DNA from: Paraburkholderia silviterrae
GTDB lineage: Bacteria; Pseudomonadota; Gammaproteobacteria; Burkholderiales; Burkholderiaceae
Length of the DNA stretch: 42,030 nt
Direction of reading: 5' to 3'
NCBI RefSeq assembly: GCF_004353915.1
Contig: NZ_SMRP01000005.1
Span: 59,189 to 101,218, forward strand
Shown here: positions 22,183 to 31,437 of the stretch, in pieces
Layout: each line of letters opens with the position of its first letter
How positions within the stretch are numbered: the first letter of the stretch is position 1
Translations under genes and position numbers: made by a program
The notes under the pieces: generated by a model
Told to the model about the DNA's origin: nothing
The model's input: the letters and a program-made list of their open reading frames with translations, nothing else
Databases searched by the model: none

Positions 22183-23559
22183 CTACTCGAGCTCGCGCAC
22201 GCGGTCGATGGCCTCCTCGATCCGCTCCACGGCCAGCACGTTCAATCCTTCGATCGGCTGTTTCGGCGCATTGGCGCGGGGAATCAGCGCGCAGGTAAAA
22301 CCGAGCTTGGCCGCCTCCTTCAGTCGATCCTGGCCACGCGGCGAGGGTCGGATCTCGCCGGCGAGTCCCACTTCGCCAAAAACGATCAGACCCTTAGGCA
22401 ACGCCTTGTTACGCATCGATGAATGTATCGCGAGCAGCACGGCGAGGTCGGCGGCCGGCTCGGTGATCTTCACGCCGCCCACCGCGTTCAGGAACACGTC
22501 CTGATCGAAACAGCCGATGCCCGCGTGACGATGCAGCACCGCCAGCAGCATCGCGAGGCGGTTCTGCTCCAGCCCGACCGCGAGGCGGCGCGGGTTGGGC
22601 ACCTGGGCCGTGTCGACGAGCGCCTGCACCTCCACGAGCAGCGGCCGCGAGCCTTCCTGCGTCACCAGCACGCAGGAGCCGGGCACGCTTTGCTCGTGCT
22701 GCGAGAGAAAGAGCGCTGACGGATTCGCCACGCCGCGCAGTCCGCGCTCGGTCATCGCGAACACACCCAGCTCGTTGACGGCGCCGAAGCGGTTCTTGAA
22801 CGCGCGCACGAGCCGGAACGACGAATGCGTATCGCCCTCGAAGTACAGCACCGTATCGACGATGTGCTCCAGCACGCGCGGGCCCGCGAGGTTGCCCTCT
22901 TTGGTCACGTGACCGACCATGATGATGGCCGTGCCCGACTGCTTGGCGATGCGCGTGAGCTGCGCGGCGCACTCGCGCACCTGGGCGACGGAGCCGGGCG
23001 CGGACGTGAGCGCCTCGGAATAGATCGTCTGGATGGAGTCGATCACGGCGACGTCGGGCCGTTCGGCTTCGATGGTCGCCTGGATCTTTTCAAGCTGGAT
23101 TTCAGCGAGCAGTTGCAACTCGCTCGCCTTCGAATCCGGATCGAGCAGTGCAAGCCGCTGCGCACGCAACGCAATCTGCGCCGCCGACTCTTCGCCGCTC
23201 ACGTAGAGCGCGCGCCGCTCGGCCGCGATCTGCGCGAGCGATTGCAGGAGCAGCGTGGACTTGCCGATACCCGGATCGCCGCCGATCAGCACGACGCCGC
23301 CCGCAACGAGCCCACCGCCCAGCACGCGGTCGAACTCGCCGACGCCCGTGGTGAAGCGCGGCACGTCGGATGCTTCGATGTCGGCCAGACGCCGCACCGG
23401 CGCGCTCTTCGCGAGCGCCTGAAAACGGTGATTGCCCGCCGGCTCCGCGACGCTTTCCACCAGTGTGTTCCACGCCCCGCATGCGGGGCACTGCCCTTGC
23501 CATTTCGGCGCCTGCCCGCCGCATTCGGTGCAGATATATAGCGTCTTTGCTTTCGCCAT
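22183..23559 (-). CDS. radA: DNA repair protein RadA
   Basis: A RecA-like helicase that drives branch migration at recombination intermediates. The 458-residue product has an N-terminal zinc finger with C10, C13, C24 and C27. The RecA core has Walker A GGDPGIGKST (93-102), Walker B DVAVIDSIQTI and the RadA-specific KNRFG (255-259). The C-terminal Lon-protease-like domain (FLNAVGGVKITEPAADLA ... FGEVGLAGEIR) lacks proteolytic function in the family. It lies 45 nt downstream of alr and is probably its operon partner. Confidence 0.97.
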   Translation of the reverse strand: MAKAKTLYICTECGGQAPKWQGQCPACGAWNTLVESVAEPAGNHRFQALAKSAPVRRLADIEASDVPRFTTGVGEFDRVLGGGLVAGGVVLIGGDPGIGKSTLLLQSLAQIAAERRALYVSGEESAAQIALRAQRLALLDPDSKASELQLLAEIQLEKIQATIEAERPDVAVIDSIQTIYSEALTSAPGSVAQVRECAAQLTRIAKQSGTAIIMVGHVTKEGNLAGPRVLEHIVDTVLYFEGDTHSSFRLVRAFKNRFGAVNELGVFAMTERGLRGVANPSALFLSQHEQSVPGSCVLVTQEGSRPLLVEVQALVDTAQVPNPRRLAVGLEQNRLAMLLAVLHRHAGIGCFDQDVFLNAVGGVKITEPAADLAVLLAIHSSMRNKALPKGLIVFGEVGLAGEIRPSPRGQDRLKEAAKLGFTCALIPRANAPKQPIEGLNVLAVERIEEAIDRVRELE

Positions 23560-23583
23560 GGTGCCTGTTTCTAGTTGTGCCCG

Positions 23584-23613
23584 CTTATGTCTGCTTGTGT
23601 CTGCTTATTCCGC
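23584..23613. repeat. 10-bp microrepeat across the alr stop / radA leader
   Basis: CTTRTGTCTG occurs at 23584-23593 and 23594-23603, with a third, partial copy from 23604. It spans the alr stop codon (23605-23607) and the short alr-radA spacer. Confidence 0.6.
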
Positions 23614-24675
23614 CCGCACCGGCACGCGCGGCGCGACGGCGCACATGAGCTCGTAGCCGATCGTGCCGCAAGCCTGCGCGACATCGTCGATCGGCAGGTT
23701 CGCGCCCCACAGCTCGACGCGCGTACCCACGCCCGCGCCCGGCACCGGCGTGAGATCGACGGTGAGCATGTCCATGGAGACGCGCCCCACTACGCGCGTG
23801 CGCACGCCATCGACGATCACGGGCGTGCCCTCGGGCGCCACGCGCGGATAGCCGTCCGCGTAGCCGCAGGCTACCACGCCGATGCGCATCGGCTGGCGCG
23901 CCGTGAAGATCGAGCCGTAGCCGACGCTCTGGCCTTCGGCGATCGTCTGCGTGCCGATGAGCTCGGAGGCGAGCGTCATGGCCGGCTGCAGGCCGGTGCC
24001 GTCGAGCGCCGAGGCCACGCCCGAAGGCGAGGCGCCATACAGAATGATGCCCGGGCGCACCCAGTCGAAATGCGATTCGGGATGCCAGAGCGTCGCCGCC
24101 GAATTTGCGAGACTGCGCGCGCCCGCGATGCCCTGCGCGCCCCGCTCGAACGCGGCCAACTGCTCACCGATGCCGCGTGGCGTGTCGGCGTCCGAAAAGT
24201 GCGTCATCAACGTGATCTGGCCGATGCCGGCACTGGCGCGCGTGCGCTCCCACGCCGCGCGGTACTTCTCCGGCGTGTAGCCGAGCCGGTTCATGCCGCT
24301 GTTCATCTTGAGCTGAACGTTGACCGGCTTCGAAAGACGCGCCATTTCGAGCATGCGCAACTGCTCGTCGCAATGGACGACGGTGGTAAGGCTGTAGCGG
24401 TCGATGACGTCGATGTCGGTCGGCCGGAAGAAGCCTTCGAGCAGCAGGATCGGCCCGGCCCAGCCGAGCTCGCGCAATTTCACGGCCTCCTCGAGGTCGA
24501 GCAGGCCGAAGCCGTCCGTTGCGCGCAGGCCGGGAAACGCGCGGGCAAGCCCATGCCCGTAGGCATTGGCTTTGACGACAGCCCAGATTTTCGACTGCGG
24601 CGCGTATTTGCGGGCGACAGCGAGATTATTGGCGAGTGCGGCGGTGTGGATCGTGGCAGAGAGGGGGCGAGGCAT
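23605..24675 (-). CDS. alr: Alanine racemase
   Basis: PLP enzyme interconverting L- and D-alanine for peptidoglycan. The 356-residue product has the PLP lysine in [10 protein letters not shown] (K35) and the catalytic tyrosine in SVGYGSIF (Y253). Also present are the substrate-binding [10 protein letters not shown] and the C-terminal beta domain with [11 protein letters not shown]. The start [14 protein letters not shown] fits the family. The 5' flank GATAAATTCCC-ATG has no Shine-Dalgarno sequence. It is divergent from lplT and heads alr-radA. Confidence 0.96.
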   Translation of the reverse strand: MPRPLSATIHTAALANNLAVARKYAPQSKIWAVVKANAYGHGLARAFPGLRATDGFGLLDLEEAVKLRELGWAGPILLLEGFFRPTDIDVIDRYSLTTVVHCDEQLRMLEMARLSKPVNVQLKMNSGMNRLGYTPEKYRAAWERTRASAGIGQITLMTHFSDADTPRGIGEQLAAFERGAQGIAGARSLANSAATLWHPESHFDWVRPGIILYGASPSGVASALDGTGLQPAMTLASELIGTQTIAEGQSVGYGSIFTARQPMRIGVVACGYADGYPRVAPEGTPVIVDGVRTRVVGRVSMDMLTVDLTPVPGAGVGTRVELWGANLPIDDVAQACGTIGYELMCAVAPRVPVRAE

Positions 24676-24791
24676 GGGAATTTATCGCAAAGACGCTTTC
24701 GAATCAGGAGCTTACAGGGTGTTTTCAGCGCCCGGCAGGTCCGCCGGATGGGCGGTCAAGGAATGTGCTAGTCCGAATCCAGCTATTTTCG

Positions 24792-24800
24792 TGATATAAA
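24792..24800 (+). promoter_or_regulatory. Extended -10 promoter for lplT
   Basis: TGATATAAA (TG at 24792-24793, TATAAA at 24795-24800) forms an extended -10 element 93 nt before lplT, in the 218-bp alr/lplT divergent region. No good -35 accompanies it, as is common for extended -10 promoters. Confidence 0.5.
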
Positions 24801-24893
24801 GCCCTGCGCACAACCCATTTCGAACGTAATAAGCCCGGATGCCTCCCACCCGTCCGGGGCGGACGGACCGCAGCGAGGAAAGCATCGCATCAG

Positions 24894-26204
24894 ATGAAAA
24901 AAGGCTTTTACACCATCATGGCCGCGCAGTTTTTTTCGTCGTTGGCCGACAATGCGCTCCTAATCGCTGCAATTGCACTGCTCAAAGACCTCCACGCCCC
25001 CAACTGGATGACGCCGCTGCTCAAGCTGTTCTTCGTCCTGTCCTATGTTGTTCTTGCCGCATTCGTCGGCGCCTTCGCTGATTCGCGCCCCAAAGGCCAG
25101 GTCATGTTCATTACGAACACGATCAAGGTGGTGGGCTGCGCCATTATGCTGGCCGGCACGCATCCGCTGTTCGCCTATGGGGTCGTGGGTTTCGGCGCAG
25201 CGGCCTATTCGCCGGCCAAATATGGGATTTTGACGGAACTGCTGCCGCCTGAGCGCCTCGTCGCCGCCAATGGCTGGATCGAGGGCACCACGGTCGGCTC
25301 GATCATCCTCGGCACGGTGCTCGGCGGCGCGCTCATCAGCCCGCACATCGCCGCCCACGTCATCCGCCACACGCCCGCTTCGATCAACACCCCCGCCGAA
25401 GCCGCGATGCTCGTGATCATGGTCATCTACGTGATCGCCGCGCTCTTCAATCTGCGCATCCCCGACACCGGCGCGCGCTACCCGCGCCAGCAGCACGGCC
25501 CGATCCGCCTCATCACCGACTTCGCCGACTGCTTCAACACGCTCTGGCGCGACAAGCTCGGCCAGATCTCCCTCGCGGTCACCACGCTTTTCTGGGGCGC
25601 AGGCGCCACACTGCAATTCATCGTCCTCAAATGGGCCGAAGTGTCGCTCGGCATGTCGCTCTCGGAAGGCGCGGTGCTGCAGGCCGTGGTGGCCGTGGGC
25701 GTCGCCGCCGGCGCGATGATTGCCGCCGCACGCATACCCCTCAAAAAATCGCTGTCCGTGCTGCCAGTGGGCATCATGATGGGCATCGCCGTCATGCTCA
25801 TGGCGTTCTACACGCGCAACCTGTTTCCGCCGCACTGGGGCCTGCATATCGGCCACATGCGCATTCCGGGCTACCTCGTGTTCGCCTATATCTTCCTGAT
25901 GGTGGTCGGCGGTCTCTCCGGCTTCTTCGTCGTGCCGATGAACGCGCTGCTCCAGCATCGCGGCCACGTGCTGCTCTCCGCCGGCCATTCGATCGCCGTG
26001 CAGAACTTCAACGAGAACCTCTCGGTGCTCGTGATGCTGTGTCTCTACGCCGTGCTCGTCTGGCTCGACGTGCCGGTGACCCTCGTGATCGTGCTGTTCG
26101 GCACCTTCGTCTGCCTGATGATGTGGCTCGTGATGCGCCGCCACCAGGCCAATCAGCGCTCGTTCGACTCGGTCGCGCTGATCGGCGAAAATCATCGTCA
26201 ATGA
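24894..26204 (+). CDS. lplT: Lysophospholipid transporter LplT
   Basis: A major-facilitator-type inner-membrane flippase that brings lysophospholipids inward for re-acylation. The 436-residue product has about 12 hydrophobic segments. Typical stretches are the N-terminal [40 protein letters not shown] and [20 protein letters not shown]. In enterobacteria lplT is paired with aas; here the next gene is thiD, so the acyltransferase partner must lie elsewhere. I see no aas-like domain in the window. Confidence 0.9.
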   Translation: MKKGFYTIMAAQFFSSLADNALLIAAIALLKDLHAPNWMTPLLKLFFVLSYVVLAAFVGAFADSRPKGQVMFITNTIKVVGCAIMLAGTHPLFAYGVVGFGAAAYSPAKYGILTELLPPERLVAANGWIEGTTVGSIILGTVLGGALISPHIAAHVIRHTPASINTPAEAAMLVIMVIYVIAALFNLRIPDTGARYPRQQHGPIRLITDFADCFNTLWRDKLGQISLAVTTLFWGAGATLQFIVLKWAEVSLGMSLSEGAVLQAVVAVGVAAGAMIAAARIPLKKSLSVLPVGIMMGIAVMLMAFYTRNLFPPHWGLHIGHMRIPGYLVFAYIFLMVVGGLSGFFVVPMNALLQHRGHVLLSAGHSIAVQNFNENLSVLVMLCLYAVLVWLDVPVTLVIVLFGTFVCLMMWLVMRRHQANQRSFDSVALIGENHRQ

Positions 26205-26372
26205 ATGGCGGATGATGAATTACGGCGGCCCGGCCGGGCTTGGCGGGTGCATCCGCAAGTCGCGCGGCTCGAAGGATCCGGCCGCAGTGGCTCTCCCCCG
26301 TAATCGACTCTTTCCAGCGCCTGCGCGGCGGTGGCCTGCCGGCCTGCAGCGCGGCGCATTTGCGACGCTGCC

Positions 26373-27179
26373 ATGACCACACCGATTTCCAATGTCCTCA
26401 CGATCGCCGGCTCCGACTCGGGCGGCGGCGCAGGCATCCAGGCCGACCTCAAGGCCTTCTCCGCGCTCGGCGCTTATGGCGCGAGCGTCATCACCGCGCT
26501 CACGGCGCAGAACACACGCGGCGTGAGCGCGATCCACGCGCCCGACGCGGGCTTCGTCACGGCACAGCTCGACGCCGTGTTCGAGGACATCCGCATCGAC
26601 GCAGTGAAGATCGGCATGCTCGCCAACGCATCGATCGTGCGCGCCGTCGCCGATGCGTTGCGCCGCCACAAGCCGCCGCGCATCGTGCTCGACACGGTCA
26701 TGATTTCGAAGAGCAATCACGCACTGCTCGCGCCCGAGGCCGTGGCGGCGCTGCGTGATGAATTGCTGCCGCTCGCCGGCGTCGTCACGCCGAACCTGCC
26801 CGAGGCCGCGGCCCTGCTCGGCGTAGCGCCGGCAGCCGACGAAGCCGCGATGGTCGAGCAAGGCGAGGCGCTGCGCGCGCTAGGCGCGCAGGCCGTGCTG
26901 ATGAAGGGCGGCCACCTGGGCGGCGCCGACAGCCCCGACTGGCTGATCGAAGCCGGTGGCACGCTGCGTCTGGGCGGTGCTCGCGTTCCTGTGACGAACA
27001 CGCACGGCACGGGGTGCACGCTCTCCTCCGCGATTGCCGCGCTGTGGCCGCAACAGGCGACGCTCGCGGATGCTGTCACGCAGGCGAAGGTGTATCTGAC
27101 CGGCGCGCTTCAAGCGAGCGAGCGGCTCGACGTGGGCCACGGCGTTGGCCCGGTGCATCACTTCTGGCGCTGGTGGTGA
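26373..27179 (+). CDS. thiD: Hydroxymethylpyrimidine/phosphomethylpyrimidine kinase ThiD
   Basis: Phosphorylates HMP and HMP-phosphate in thiamine biosynthesis. The 268-residue product is a ribokinase-fold protein. It has [17 protein letters not shown] at the N-terminus, KIGML and LDTVMISKS in the core, and [13 protein letters not shown] carrying the GTGC anion hole. The ATG at 26373 gives the usual [16 protein letters not shown] start; an in-frame ATG at 26331 is possible. No ribosome site is obvious. It lies 168 nt after lplT with no terminator seen between. Confidence 0.95.
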   Translation: MTTPISNVLTIAGSDSGGGAGIQADLKAFSALGAYGASVITALTAQNTRGVSAIHAPDAGFVTAQLDAVFEDIRIDAVKIGMLANASIVRAVADALRRHKPPRIVLDTVMISKSNHALLAPEAVAALRDELLPLAGVVTPNLPEAAALLGVAPAADEAAMVEQGEALRALGAQAVLMKGGHLGGADSPDWLIEAGGTLRLGGARVPVTNTHGTGCTLSSAIAALWPQQATLADAVTQAKVYLTGALQASERLDVGHGVGPVHHFWRWW

Positions 27180-27192
27180 GGCCTTTGCGGCG

Positions 27193-28419
27193 TCACTGAC
27201 GCGCGAATGCCCGTGCGCGCGCCGGCCAATCGTCGGGGACGATGAAACCGCGCGAGCGCTCGACGTAGCCACCTGCGCCATCGGCAACAAAGGCGGCGAC
27301 CATCGCGGGCTCGTGGGGCCGCGTGAGACTGGCGAATAAGGTCGCGGCCGTAACGGGCGCGGCCACGGCTGTACGGGCTGCGAGGGTGTCTTCCTCCCCG
27401 CCTCGGCGCTCCCCACGCTGCGCTGGCTGACCTGCCGCCGCTACGGGTGCCAGCGGACTTTCCACGTCACTGCGCTGCCCGAGCGCATTACTGAGCGCAT
27501 CGCGGCCGTTGTCTTGCGGATCGCCGATTTGGCTGTTAGTTGCGAACGCAGCTCGCTCGTCAGACTCGTCCATGCGCGACGGCTCGGGCCGGATGCGCCG
27601 TGGCGCAAGCCAGGCAAGCCGCGGCAGCGTGCTCCAGCCGTCCACGCCCTCGCGCTTCGCGAAATCGGCCCAGTCGGCGTGCGTGACCCACCAGCCGCGC
27701 CCATGGCGCGCGGCAAGCTCCGGCGGATCGCCCCGCTTTGCACCCGCACCGTTGCCCGCGCGATAGAAGAGCCACCCCTTCACGAACATCTGTGCGAGCC
27801 ACGGTCCCTCATAGCCCAGCCACGCAAACTCTTCGCGCGCGCTCAAGCGCAGTTGGTGATCGACCAGATGCGCAAGCTTCAGATCGAAGCGGTCGCGCAG
27901 GTTCGGCCCAACGAAATCGGCGAGTCTTGGCGCCGCGCCCTCTTCCAGGCCGGCGTGCAAGTAGCACTTCACCGCCAGCTCCCAATGCAGACGTTGCGCA
28001 TCGCTCGTTTGCACGAGGAAATCGCACTCGCCAAGCGTGAGGCCCGCGCGGCGCAGCGCGATGTTCGCCGCAACGAGCCGGGGCGCCGGCCCATGGGCGA
28101 GATACCAGCCGAGCAGCGTTTCGGCGTAACGGCCGAGGCGCGTGAGGCGCGCAGCGCCCAGCGCGGCGTGCAACGGTGAAGGATCGTGGTCGAGTTGCTT
28201 GAGCCAGGCTGCTGCGGTACAGGCCTCGTCATCGCCAGCCCACGGGTTCGCAAGCGGCGCATCGGGTTGCGCACGCAACAAATCGGCACTAAAGAGCAGC
28301 CATGCGAGATCGCGCACGGCTGCATCGCCGAAACGCTCGTAGAGCGCGTCGAATGGCGGCCCGTCGCAGCCCGCGGCGAACTGGCCGCCCGCGGCGTCTG
28401 CGGGCCGCCTCGCGCTCAT
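27193..28419 (-). CDS. DUF1853-like protein of unknown function
   Basis: The 408-residue product is cytosolic by composition. Recognisable parts are DLAWLLFSADLL (about 37-48), LTRLGRYAETLLGWYLAHGP, IALRRAGLTLGECDFLVQ and LHWELAVKCYLHAG. These resemble the DUF1853 family, by eye. Residues about 275-355 are low complexity and probably an insert. The C-terminus ends in GGYVERSRGFIVPDDW, which resembles the end of the family. The start overlaps the udg stop as ATGA, so it is translationally coupled to udg. The function is unknown; association with udg, rimI and tsaB is the main clue. Confidence 0.75.
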   Translation of the reverse strand: MSARRPADAAGGQFAAGCDGPPFDALYERFGDAAVRDLAWLLFSADLLRAQPDAPLANPWAGDDEACTAAAWLKQLDHDPSPLHAALGAARLTRLGRYAETLLGWYLAHGPAPRLVAANIALRRAGLTLGECDFLVQTSDAQRLHWELAVKCYLHAGLEEGAAPRLADFVGPNLRDRFDLKLAHLVDHQLRLSAREEFAWLGYEGPWLAQMFVKGWLFYRAGNGAGAKRGDPPELAARHGRGWWVTHADWADFAKREGVDGWSTLPRLAWLAPRRIRPEPSRMDESDERAAFATNSQIGDPQDNGRDALSNALGQRSDVESPLAPVAAAGQPAQRGERRGGEEDTLAARTAVAAPVTAATLFASLTRPHEPAMVAAFVADGAGGYVERSRGFIVPDDWPARARAFARQ

Positions 28420-29507
28420 CGCTCACCGCCTCCGGCCGCGCGCCAGGTGTCGCGGGCGAGGCACAGGTCGGCCCATGCCTTCGACTTGTCTTGCAGGCTG
28501 CGCAGCAAATACGCCGGGTGATACGAGACGATCACGGGCACGCCTTCGTACTCGTGCACGCGCCCGCGCAGCGAGGCGATGCTGCCTTCGGTCTTGAGCA
28601 GGCTCTGCGCGGCAAAGCGCCCGAGGGCGACGATGATCTTCGGCTTCACGAGCGCCACCTGGCGCTGCAGATAAGGCTCGCAGCGCGCGACCTCGTCCGG
28701 CTCCGGATTGCGGTTGCCGGGCGGACGGCATTTGATGACGTTCGCGATATAGACGTTCTCGCCGCGTGCGAGCGACAGCGAGCGCAGCATGTTGTCGAGC
28801 AGCTTGCCCGCCTGCCCGACGAAGGGCTCGCCGAGACGGTCCTCGTTCTCGCCCGGCGCCTCGCCGATCAGCATCCATTCCGCTGCGCGATCGCCCACGC
28901 CGAACACCGTGTTGGTGCGCTTCTCGCACAAGCGGCAGCGCGTGCAGAAAGCGACGCGCTCGGCGAGCGCATCCCAGTCGAGCGTCGCGATGTCGTCGCG
29001 CGGCGCGCGCGCAGGCGCAGGCGCCGGATCGTGCGGCAGCGACGGCTCGGGCGCGCCATCGAACCAGGCGAAATCGTCTTCGGTCAGCGGCGGGGGTTCC
29101 TCCGGCCCGGCCTGCGTGGGCTCGGTGGCTGCACGTCCAGACGGCGCCTGCGGCGCGGGCGCTTGCGCGAAGGCGTCCTGCGCGGATTCCTGCATGGATT
29201 CCTGCATGGATTCCTGCATGGACTCCTGCGCGGATGTTTGCGCAGTTACGCGCCGCGCAACCGGCTGCGGCGGCGCATCGGCCCGGTGCTGCAAGTGCGC
29301 GGCGGGTCGATCCGGGAAGCCATCGCTGGCATCGCTCGCTGATTGAGCCACCGGTCGCGGCACCGCGGCCACCGATGCGGCCGCCTCGGGCGCCACATCC
29401 ACGGCCGGCTCATCGTTCGGCGCGGCGGATTGTGCCGCCGACATACCCTTGCGCACCCAGCGCGGAGCGAGGCCGAGCTCCTCCAGCGCGATCTCATCGA
29501 GCGGCAT
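28416..29507 (-). CDS. Family 4/5-type uracil-DNA glycosylase with long N-terminal extension
   Basis: Excises uracil from DNA and carries a 4Fe-4S cluster. The 363-residue product has its catalytic domain from about residue 178. Cluster Cys candidates are C188/C191 (FCTRCRLC; C194 adjacent), C260 (NVIKCRPPGN) and C276. Motif GEAPGENED (215-223) and YHPAYLLR are present. The first ~175 residues are an Ala/Pro/Gln-rich extension absent from typical ~200-residue family members, with a QESM repeat at 94-107. The ATG at 29507 is preferred to 29525 because GGAGG is 6 nt upstream. It lies inside the end of rimI (14-nt overlap). Confidence 0.9.
   Translation of the reverse strand: MPLDEIALEELGLAPRWVRKGMSAAQSAAPNDEPAVDVAPEAAASVAAVPRPVAQSASDASDGFPDRPAAHLQHRADAPPQPVARRVTAQTSAQESMQESMQESMQESAQDAFAQAPAPQAPSGRAATEPTQAGPEEPPPLTEDDFAWFDGAPEPSLPHDPAPAPARAPRDDIATLDWDALAERVAFCTRCRLCEKRTNTVFGVGDRAAEWMLIGEAPGENEDRLGEPFVGQAGKLLDNMLRSLSLARGENVYIANVIKCRPPGNRNPEPDEVARCEPYLQRQVALVKPKIIVALGRFAAQSLLKTEGSIASLRGRVHEYEGVPVIVSYHPAYLLRSLQDKSKAWADLCLARDTWRAAGGGER
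29184..29231 (-). repeat. Four 12-bp tandem repeats encoding QESM
   Basis: GGATTCCTGCAT occurs at 29184, 29196 and 29208, with a variant (GGACTCCTGCGC) at 29220. They encode consecutive Gln-Glu-Ser-Met units in the UDG N-terminal extension. Being a multiple of three, copy number can change without frameshift. Confidence 0.9.
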
Positions 29508-29988
29508 CCGCGCCCTCCAATGCAAAAGTGAAACGCATCACGATCGCGTCTTCACGCGTGTGATGTCGAGCCGGATAGTAATTCTTGCGCCGCCCGATGG
29601 TGACGAAGCCGAACTGCTCGTAGAGCCGGATCGCCCGGTGATTCGACGGCCGCACCTCCAGCAACAGCCCTTCGAGCCGCTGTGCACGCGCGATGCGCAC
29701 GCCTTCGCGCAGCAGCGCCAGGCCCGCGCCCACGCCCTGCGCCTGCGGCGCGACGCAAAGGTTCAGCAGATGCATCTCGTCGACGACCGGCATGAGCACG
29801 CAATAGCCGATCAGCGTCCCCGTCACATGGCGCATGCACAGGCCAAAGTAGCCGTTGCGCAACGAGTCTTCGAAGTTGCCGCGCGACCACGGGAATTCGT
29901 AAGCGGATTTTTCGATGATCACGACCTCGTCGAGGTCGCTCTCGGTCATCTGCGAGAGGTAGCGGTCCGTCATCAACACGCCGCTCAT
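29494..29988 (-). CDS. rimI: Ribosomal protein S18-alanine N-acetyltransferase RimI
   Basis: GNAT enzyme that acetylates the N-terminus of ribosomal protein S18. In the 164-residue product, the acetyl-CoA site is LCVAPQAQGVGAGLALL, and the substrate-side motif EVRPSNHRAIRLYEQFGF and NYYP match RimI. SAYEFPWSRGNFEDSL is typical of the N-terminal half. The ATG at 29988 overlaps the tsaB stop as ATGA and has GAGGG 6 nt upstream. The C-terminus overlaps udg by 14 nt. Confidence 0.94.
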   Translation of the reverse strand: MSGVLMTDRYLSQMTESDLDEVVIIEKSAYEFPWSRGNFEDSLRNGYFGLCMRHVTGTLIGYCVLMPVVDEMHLLNLCVAPQAQGVGAGLALLREGVRIARAQRLEGLLLEVRPSNHRAIRLYEQFGFVTIGRRKNYYPARHHTREDAIVMRFTFALEGADAAR

Positions 29989-30794
29989 CGTCCGCCCTCG
30001 CGCCTCGTGTCCGGTACCCCGCCCTGCGCCGCCTTTGCGGCCATGCGCTCGGCCGTGGTCTGCGCGACCTTGTTGCGCACGTATTCGGGCGCGGCCTCGT
30101 CGGCGCGCAGCGTGCGGCCCGCGCGGAACGCGCGCAGCGCGGCGTGGGCAAGCGGCAGCGCGTGCGGCAGGGCCTCGGCGTCGATGCTGCGCGCCATCGT
30201 CGATGCGATGAGACGCGCGCCGAACGCCGCCGCGGCGTTGCCGGCTACCGTGAACGGCTCGTCGGGCGCGACGATGGCCTCGGGTGCATCGAGCGATGCC
30301 GGCCGCAGCGTGCGCCAGTCGTGCGTCGCCGCGTCCCAGGCGTAGTCGGCCCAGTACGCTTCGTCCATGCGCGCGTCGAGCGCCGCGAGCACGCGCGTCG
30401 CCGCCGGATCGCGCATGCGGGCGGCCTCTGCACAGACGAGCAGCGTGCTCACAGGGACCACCGGAATGTCGAGGCCAAACGCGAGACCCTGGGCAACCCC
30501 CGTGGCGGTACGCAGGCCGGTGAAGGAGCCAGGGCCCGATCCAAAGGCGATTGCGTTGCACTCGGCGAGCGTGAGCCCCGACTCGGCCAGCAACTCGCCG
30601 ATGGCGGGCAAGAGCCGGGTGCTCGAGACGGCGCCGGTCGCTTCGTGGCGCATCCAGACGCGCAACTCGGGGGGCGCCTCGCGCCCGGAGCCGGCGGAAC
30701 CGGCCGCGCCGCTGGCAGGCGCAGCGGCGCGAAGCAATGCGACCGAGCAGTATTCGGTCGAGGTATCGAGGGCAAGCAGCACAGTTTCAGTCAT
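29985..30794 (-). CDS. tsaB: tRNA threonylcarbamoyladenosine biosynthesis protein TsaB
   Basis: A pseudo-kinase partner of TsaD and TsaE in making t6A37 of ANN-decoding tRNAs. The 269-residue product has an ASKHA-fold N-terminal half: LLALDTSTEYCSVAL, then STRLLPAIGELL and FGSGPGSFTGLRTATGVAQG. The C-terminal half is diverged, as usual in TsaB. It is the first gene of the block tsaB-rimI-udg-DUF1853-like, all joined by overlaps of 4-14 nt. It is divergent from acbP. Confidence 0.94.
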   Translation of the reverse strand: MTETVLLALDTSTEYCSVALLRAAAPASGAAGSAGSGREAPPELRVWMRHEATGAVSSTRLLPAIGELLAESGLTLAECNAIAFGSGPGSFTGLRTATGVAQGLAFGLDIPVVPVSTLLVCAEAARMRDPAATRVLAALDARMDEAYWADYAWDAATHDWRTLRPASLDAPEAIVAPDEPFTVAGNAAAAFGARLIASTMARSIDAEALPHALPLAHAALRAFRAGRTLRADEAAPEYVRNKVAQTTAERMAAKAAQGGVPDTRREGGR

Positions 30795-30957
30795 GACCGC
30801 TATTGTAATGCGCCGCCTTCACGCAGTCGCCGGCCAGGCATGGGCCATGCACCGGCTCCGTTGGCCTCACTAGAATGGAGCAATGGTTCCAGCCCCGTAT
30901 CGAATGGCGCTGCTACCATCGCCGGGCTGTCCCGATCATCCAGTGGAGGAAAAAACA

Positions 30958-31227
30958 ATGAGCGATGTGAACGCCCAATTCGACCAGGCCCAGCAAGACG
31001 TGCAAGCGCTGCCGGAGCGCCCGGGCAACCTGACGCTGCTGCGCCTGTACGCACTCTTCAAGCAGGCCACCGAAGGCGATGTGCACGGCGACAAGCCGGG
31101 CTTTACCGACATCGTCGGCAAGTACAAGTACGAGGCGTGGGCCGCGCTGCAAGGCACCGCGCAGGACACCGCAAAGGCGCAGTACGTCGAGCTCGTTGAA
31201 TCGCTCAAGAGCGGCGCCGCGAGCTAA
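30958..31227 (+). CDS. Acyl-CoA-binding protein
   Basis: Binds medium- and long-chain acyl-CoA esters in the cytosol. The 89-residue product is a stand-alone four-helix ACBP with LLRLYALFKQATEGDV, then KPGFTDIVGKYKYEAW. The helix-2/3 Tyr and Lys residues that contact the CoA are kept. The ATG at 30958 has GGAGG 8 nt upstream, a strong site. An in-frame ATG at 30883 adds a non-family leader and is rejected. ACBP is common in eukaryotes and patchy in bacteria. Confidence 0.93.
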   Translation: MSDVNAQFDQAQQDVQALPERPGNLTLLRLYALFKQATEGDVHGDKPGFTDIVGKYKYEAWAALQGTAQDTAKAQYVELVESLKSGAAS

Positions 31228-31315
31228 AACCACCAAGAAGCCGCACTGCCGCGCCGCACCCGGCCGCGCGCAACGCGCCGGGCCGGGCCGACTGCGCCCT
31301 CCTGCACACCCGCTG

Positions 31316-31352
31316 CACGCCGATTGCACCCTGAATACACGCCGATCGCGCC
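31316..31352. repeat. 15-bp direct repeat spaced 22 bp
   Basis: CACGCCGATTGCACC (31316-31330) recurs as CACGCCGATCGCGCC (31338-31352), start-to-start 22 bp, in the 31228-31735 region between acbP and the helicase. The role is unknown. Confidence 0.5.
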
Positions 31353-31437
31353 CTTTTTCTCATTGCACCTTTCCCTGCGCCCGGCCATGCTTCCCGTCGG
31401 GATGTCATATTCGCTGGCGCGCTGCAACAAAACGAGA

